Part shown: in pieces, positions 20,843-22,526 of the stretch | Layout: the number at the start of each line of letters is the position of its first letter | Position numbering within the stretch: the first letter of the stretch is position 1 | Virus record (IMG/VR): IMGVR_UViG_3300005529_000104 | Location: 1-22,526 of that record | DNA length: 22,526 nucleotides | From: a virus | Strand: one strand, 5' to 3' | Position numbers and translations under genes: made by a program | Notes under the pieces: model-generated | Told to the model about the DNA's origin: nothing | The model's input: only the letters and a program-made list of their open reading frames with translations | The model's database searches: none

Positions 20843-21481
20843 ATGAGCACGACGTACGGCGCTGACACGGCGCTGACCGGCGGGAGAGGCACGCCCGACG
20901 CCTGGTCTCCTGGGAGTGACGGGCATAACTGGACGCAAACGCGAGGCAATCAAACGCTCTCCTATGATAGCGTCAATCATCAACTGGTTTTGACCTTTAA
21001 CGGATCGACGACCAGCGGCGTGATGACCTACGCAGGTCTCACCGTCGCTGACTGCGAGATCACCGTAAACGCGGTGCAGACCGGCGCAAGTGACATTATC
21101 GGTCCTGCTATGCGCGTGGTCGATGCCAACAACTATATCCAGCTCGTGATCGGCAACTCGGCCAATCTGCTTGAACTGCGCAAGGATGCGGCCAGCACAT
21201 TCACGACGGTGGCCTTCGCCGCCTTTACCGTCAGCGCCGGGACAAAGTACAGCTTTCGCTTTCGAGCGATCGGCTCGACGTATTGGGGTAAGGTCTGGTC
21301 AGGCGCGGAGCCTGCTGCCTGGAACATCGGGCCATTTGTCGATACCAGCCTGACCAGCGGGCTTTTCGGCGTTGCGGGACGACCAAACGCGACCGGCAAC
21401 ACGACCAAATATGACTCGTTTCTTGCTCAGTCGCCCGTGCGCGCAGCACTCTTCGATGGATATGGAGGCATGTTCTCGTGA
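20843..21481 (+). CDS. Lectin-like (LamG/concanavalin-type) tail protein
   Basis: A 212-residue protein with TAGGTGGCAC before its ATG. The order of segments is that of LamG-type beta sandwiches: WTQTRGNQTLSYDSVNHQLV, then MTYAGLTVADCEITVNAVQT, GPAMRVVDANNYIQLVIGNS, LLELRKDAASTFTTVAFAAF, TKYSFRFRAIGSTYWGKVWS and the end SGLFGVAGRPN...TTKYDSF. Such domains usually bind carbohydrates. At a tail tip the likely job is host-surface attachment. The first 30 residues may be a linker to the tail. Sugar-binding residues cannot be named from the sequence alone. The stop overlaps the next start (GTGA). Confidence 0.65.
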   Translation: MSTTYGADTALTGGRGTPDAWSPGSDGHNWTQTRGNQTLSYDSVNHQLVLTFNGSTTSGVMTYAGLTVADCEITVNAVQTGASDIIGPAMRVVDANNYIQLVIGNSANLLELRKDAASTFTTVAFAAFTVSAGTKYSFRFRAIGSTYWGKVWSGAEPAAWNIGPFVDTSLTSGLFGVAGRPNATGNTTKYDSFLAQSPVRAALFDGYGGMFS

Positions 21482-21669
21482 TTTATGTGCCTCGTGTGTG
21501 GGGCGGCACGATCATTCTGAATAGTGCGCCGCCAGTCGTGCAGGTCCCCGGTCTTGCCACGATCAGTGACCAGGCACATGCCCTGGTGGCAATCAGTGAT
21601 GCGCTTATTGATCAGGCGACGGCAAGTGATACCGAGGTTGGCAATGCGGCTATTTCAGATCAGGCATGA
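21478..21669 (+). CDS. Small protein with ISD-type repeats (63 aa)
   Basis: GTG 21478 overlaps the stop of the lectin-like gene. The 63 residues start MIYVPRVWGGTIILN and continue as an Ala/Ile/Asp/Ser-rich run in which ISDQA, ISDAL and ISDQA recur at 29, 39 and 59. The regular spacing suggests a short beta-helical or extended segment. It follows the tail tip proteins and may be an accessory of the fibre or a spacer. A common family is not recognised. Confidence 0.5.
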   Translation: MIYVPRVWGGTIILNSAPPVVQVPGLATISDQAHALVAISDALIDQATASDTEVGNAAISDQA

Positions 21670-21677
21670 GGTGAGTT

Positions 21678-21971
21678 ATGGCAAACGTGTATGCGAAAGA
21701 CAATCTGGTACGGATCAGCACGGTCTTCACGCTAGCGGGCGTGGCTACTGATCCAAGCATCGTCAAGGCGTTTTACAAGGACCCGAACAACACCGTAACC
21801 ACGCTCACCTACGGGACGGACACAGCGCTGGTCAAAGACTCGGTAGGCAACTACCACGTCGATATCTCGGTCGCGGTTGCCGGGAACTGGTGGTATCGGT
21901 TTGAGGGAACCGGGGACTGCGTGGCGGCGAATGAAGGCGAGTTTGTCGTGTCCTTGAGTCAGATCATATAA
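21678..21971 (+). CDS. Immunoglobulin-like tail or structural protein (97 aa)
   Basis: ATGAGGTGAGTT precedes ATG 21678. The protein pattern is NLVRISTVFTLAGVATDPS, then VKAFYKDPNNTVTTLTYGTD and VKDSVGNYHVDISVAVAGNW, ending in WWYRFEGTGDCVAANEGEFV. This strand order, with the final W-YRFEGTG and EGEFV block, is a recurrent small beta-sandwich in phage late regions. Its job is not established; it may be an accessory baseplate protein. The next gene begins ten bases after this stop with AAGGAGACATC. Confidence 0.6.
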   Translation: MANVYAKDNLVRISTVFTLAGVATDPSIVKAFYKDPNNTVTTLTYGTDTALVKDSVGNYHVDISVAVAGNWWYRFEGTGDCVAANEGEFVVSLSQII

Positions 21972-21980
21972 GGAGACATC

Positions 21981-22184
21981 ATGGACTGGCTAGCGCTCGT
22001 GCGCATCGCAATCTGGCTCACGTTTCTCTTGCTCATCGCCGGAGAAATCGCCGGCACGATCTGGGCCGTGCGCTTTGCCGTCACTTATGAGCGGCGGCAC
22101 CAGGAACTCAACCGCCGCGTCGAAGTGAATGAGCGGCGGATTCTCCTGGTCGAACAGCATCTGCACGAGGACGAAGCGCAATGA
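21981..22184 (+). CDS. Membrane protein with one helix and a charged coiled coil (67 aa)
   Basis: AAGGAGACATC precedes ATG 21981. A hydrophobic helix occupies about residues 5-32 (LVRIAIWLTFLLLIAGEIAG and onward). A charged helix follows at about 36-62 (RRHQELNRRVEVNERRILLV), with heptad-like spacing. The last residues overlap the next start (ATGA). One helix plus a coiled coil immediately after tail genes is where holins, pinholin-like proteins or XhlA-like partners usually sit. The orientation and the lytic role are not proved by the sequence. Confidence 0.6.
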   Translation: MDWLALVRIAIWLTFLLLIAGEIAGTIWAVRFAVTYERRHQELNRRVEVNERRILLVEQHLHEDEAQ

Positions 22185-22513
22185 GCACGCTCACCGGGTG
22201 GCTGACCATTTTCAACCTCATCATTCTGGTGGCCGGGGCCGGTGGCGGCATCTGGGCATTTCGCTCTGCGCTCTCACGGGCAGAGAACGATGTGCAGGCG
22301 CGCGTGCGTGATGCACTCGCGGCCGAGAATGGCCTGTTGCAGGCACGCGTAGCACGCCTGGAAAAAGACAACAAGCGGCTAGAAAACCTGATGCAACTGC
22401 TCATCGCGCTCCTGAAGAAGACGCATCACATTGAAGTAGAAATCGACGGCGATATCGTAACCCTGCGCTCGTCCAACGGGACGCATAGCGGTCGCATCTC
22501 GAATGCGCCATAG
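22181..22513 (+). CDS. Membrane protein with one helix and a long coiled coil (110 aa)
   Basis: ATG 22181 overlaps the previous stop (ATGA). A hydrophobic helix at about 8-28 (IFNLIILVAGAGGGIWAF) is followed by an alpha-helical, charged coiled coil at 32-80 (LLQARVARLEKDNKRLENLM and onward). A short strand-like end follows (HHIEVEIDGDIVTLRSSNGT). The design is similar to its upstream neighbour, so the two may act together, for instance as a two-component holin-type pair or as a spanin-like membrane spacer. No signal peptidase site or lipobox is visible. Confidence 0.55.
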   Translation: MSTLTGWLTIFNLIILVAGAGGGIWAFRSALSRAENDVQARVRDALAAENGLLQARVARLEKDNKRLENLMQLLIALLKKTHHIEVEIDGDIVTLRSSNGTHSGRISNAP

Positions 22514-22522
22514 GAGGAGATT

Positions 22523-22526
22523 ATGC
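22523..22526 (+). CDS. Start of the next gene, cut by the window end
   Basis: ATG 22523-22525 lies ten bases after the stop at 22513 and is preceded by the strong ribosome binding site AGGAGGAGATT. Only the first codon and one base are present. By position this would be a good place for an endolysin, but nothing of the product can be read. Confidence 0.4.

Noticed and set aside
1-22526. CRISPR arrays, tRNA or rRNA genes, insertion sequences
   Set aside because: No regularly spaced direct repeats, cloverleaf-like sequences, rRNA segments or transposase motifs were recognised on either strand by eye.

Overview
The window is the late structural region of a tailed double-stranded DNA phage or prophage. 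All recognisable genes lie on the + strand. They are packed head to tail, many with 4-base ATGA or GTGA stop/start overlaps, and most have strong AGGAG-type ribosome binding sites, which points to a bacterial host. A tape measure protein follows a tail tube protein and a chaperone-like pair, and no tail sheath gene is seen, so the virion is most likely siphovirus-like (long, non-contractile tail). The host cannot be named from the sequence. Base composition is moderately GC-rich by eye, and the general look reminds me of prophages in Chloroflexota (Ktedonobacteria), but this is only a guess. No integrase, repressor, lysin, tRNA, attachment site or host gene is visible, so prophage and free phage cannot be told apart.

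Layout. (1) 1-1510: the end of an unknown gene, then small genes for two single-helix membrane peptides, an acidic protein and a Cys-rich protein. (2) 1512-3563: DNA packaging, with a helix-turn-helix small-terminase candidate and a large terminase whose ATPase and nuclease halves lie in different reading frames. (3) 3574-6538: a small protein, the portal, a second Cys-pair protein and a Mu gpF-like head morphogenesis protein. (4) 6535-8320: nine consecutive very small unrecognised genes, one apparently frame-broken. (5) 8388-10833: scaffold, major capsid protein and two accessory head proteins. (6) 10846-12667: head-tail connector, head closure, gp10-like and tail terminator proteins. (7) 12687-16594: tail tube, tail assembly chaperone pair and tape measure. 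(8) 16594-21971: tail hub, then distal tail, fibre and lectin-like proteins that probably contact the host. (9) 21981-22513: two proteins with one membrane helix plus a coiled coil, where a lysis cassette would begin; the next gene is cut off by the window end.

How it works together: the terminase packages DNA through the portal into a shell built from scaffold and capsid protein. The connector, closure and terminator proteins join the head to a tail whose length is set by the tape measure. The hub and fibre proteins at the tip bind the host. The order is the classical one for HK97/SPP1-like siphophages.

Points that stand out are the split terminase with a G5 run at the junction, a palindrome that could hide the capsid ribosome binding site, a near-consensus promoter placed over the scaffold start, the cluster of tiny unknown genes, a broken two-helix membrane gene, and a Cys-periodic motif in the hub. 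I found no clear evidence of a wholly new system. No stretch longer than 100 bases lacks a gene.
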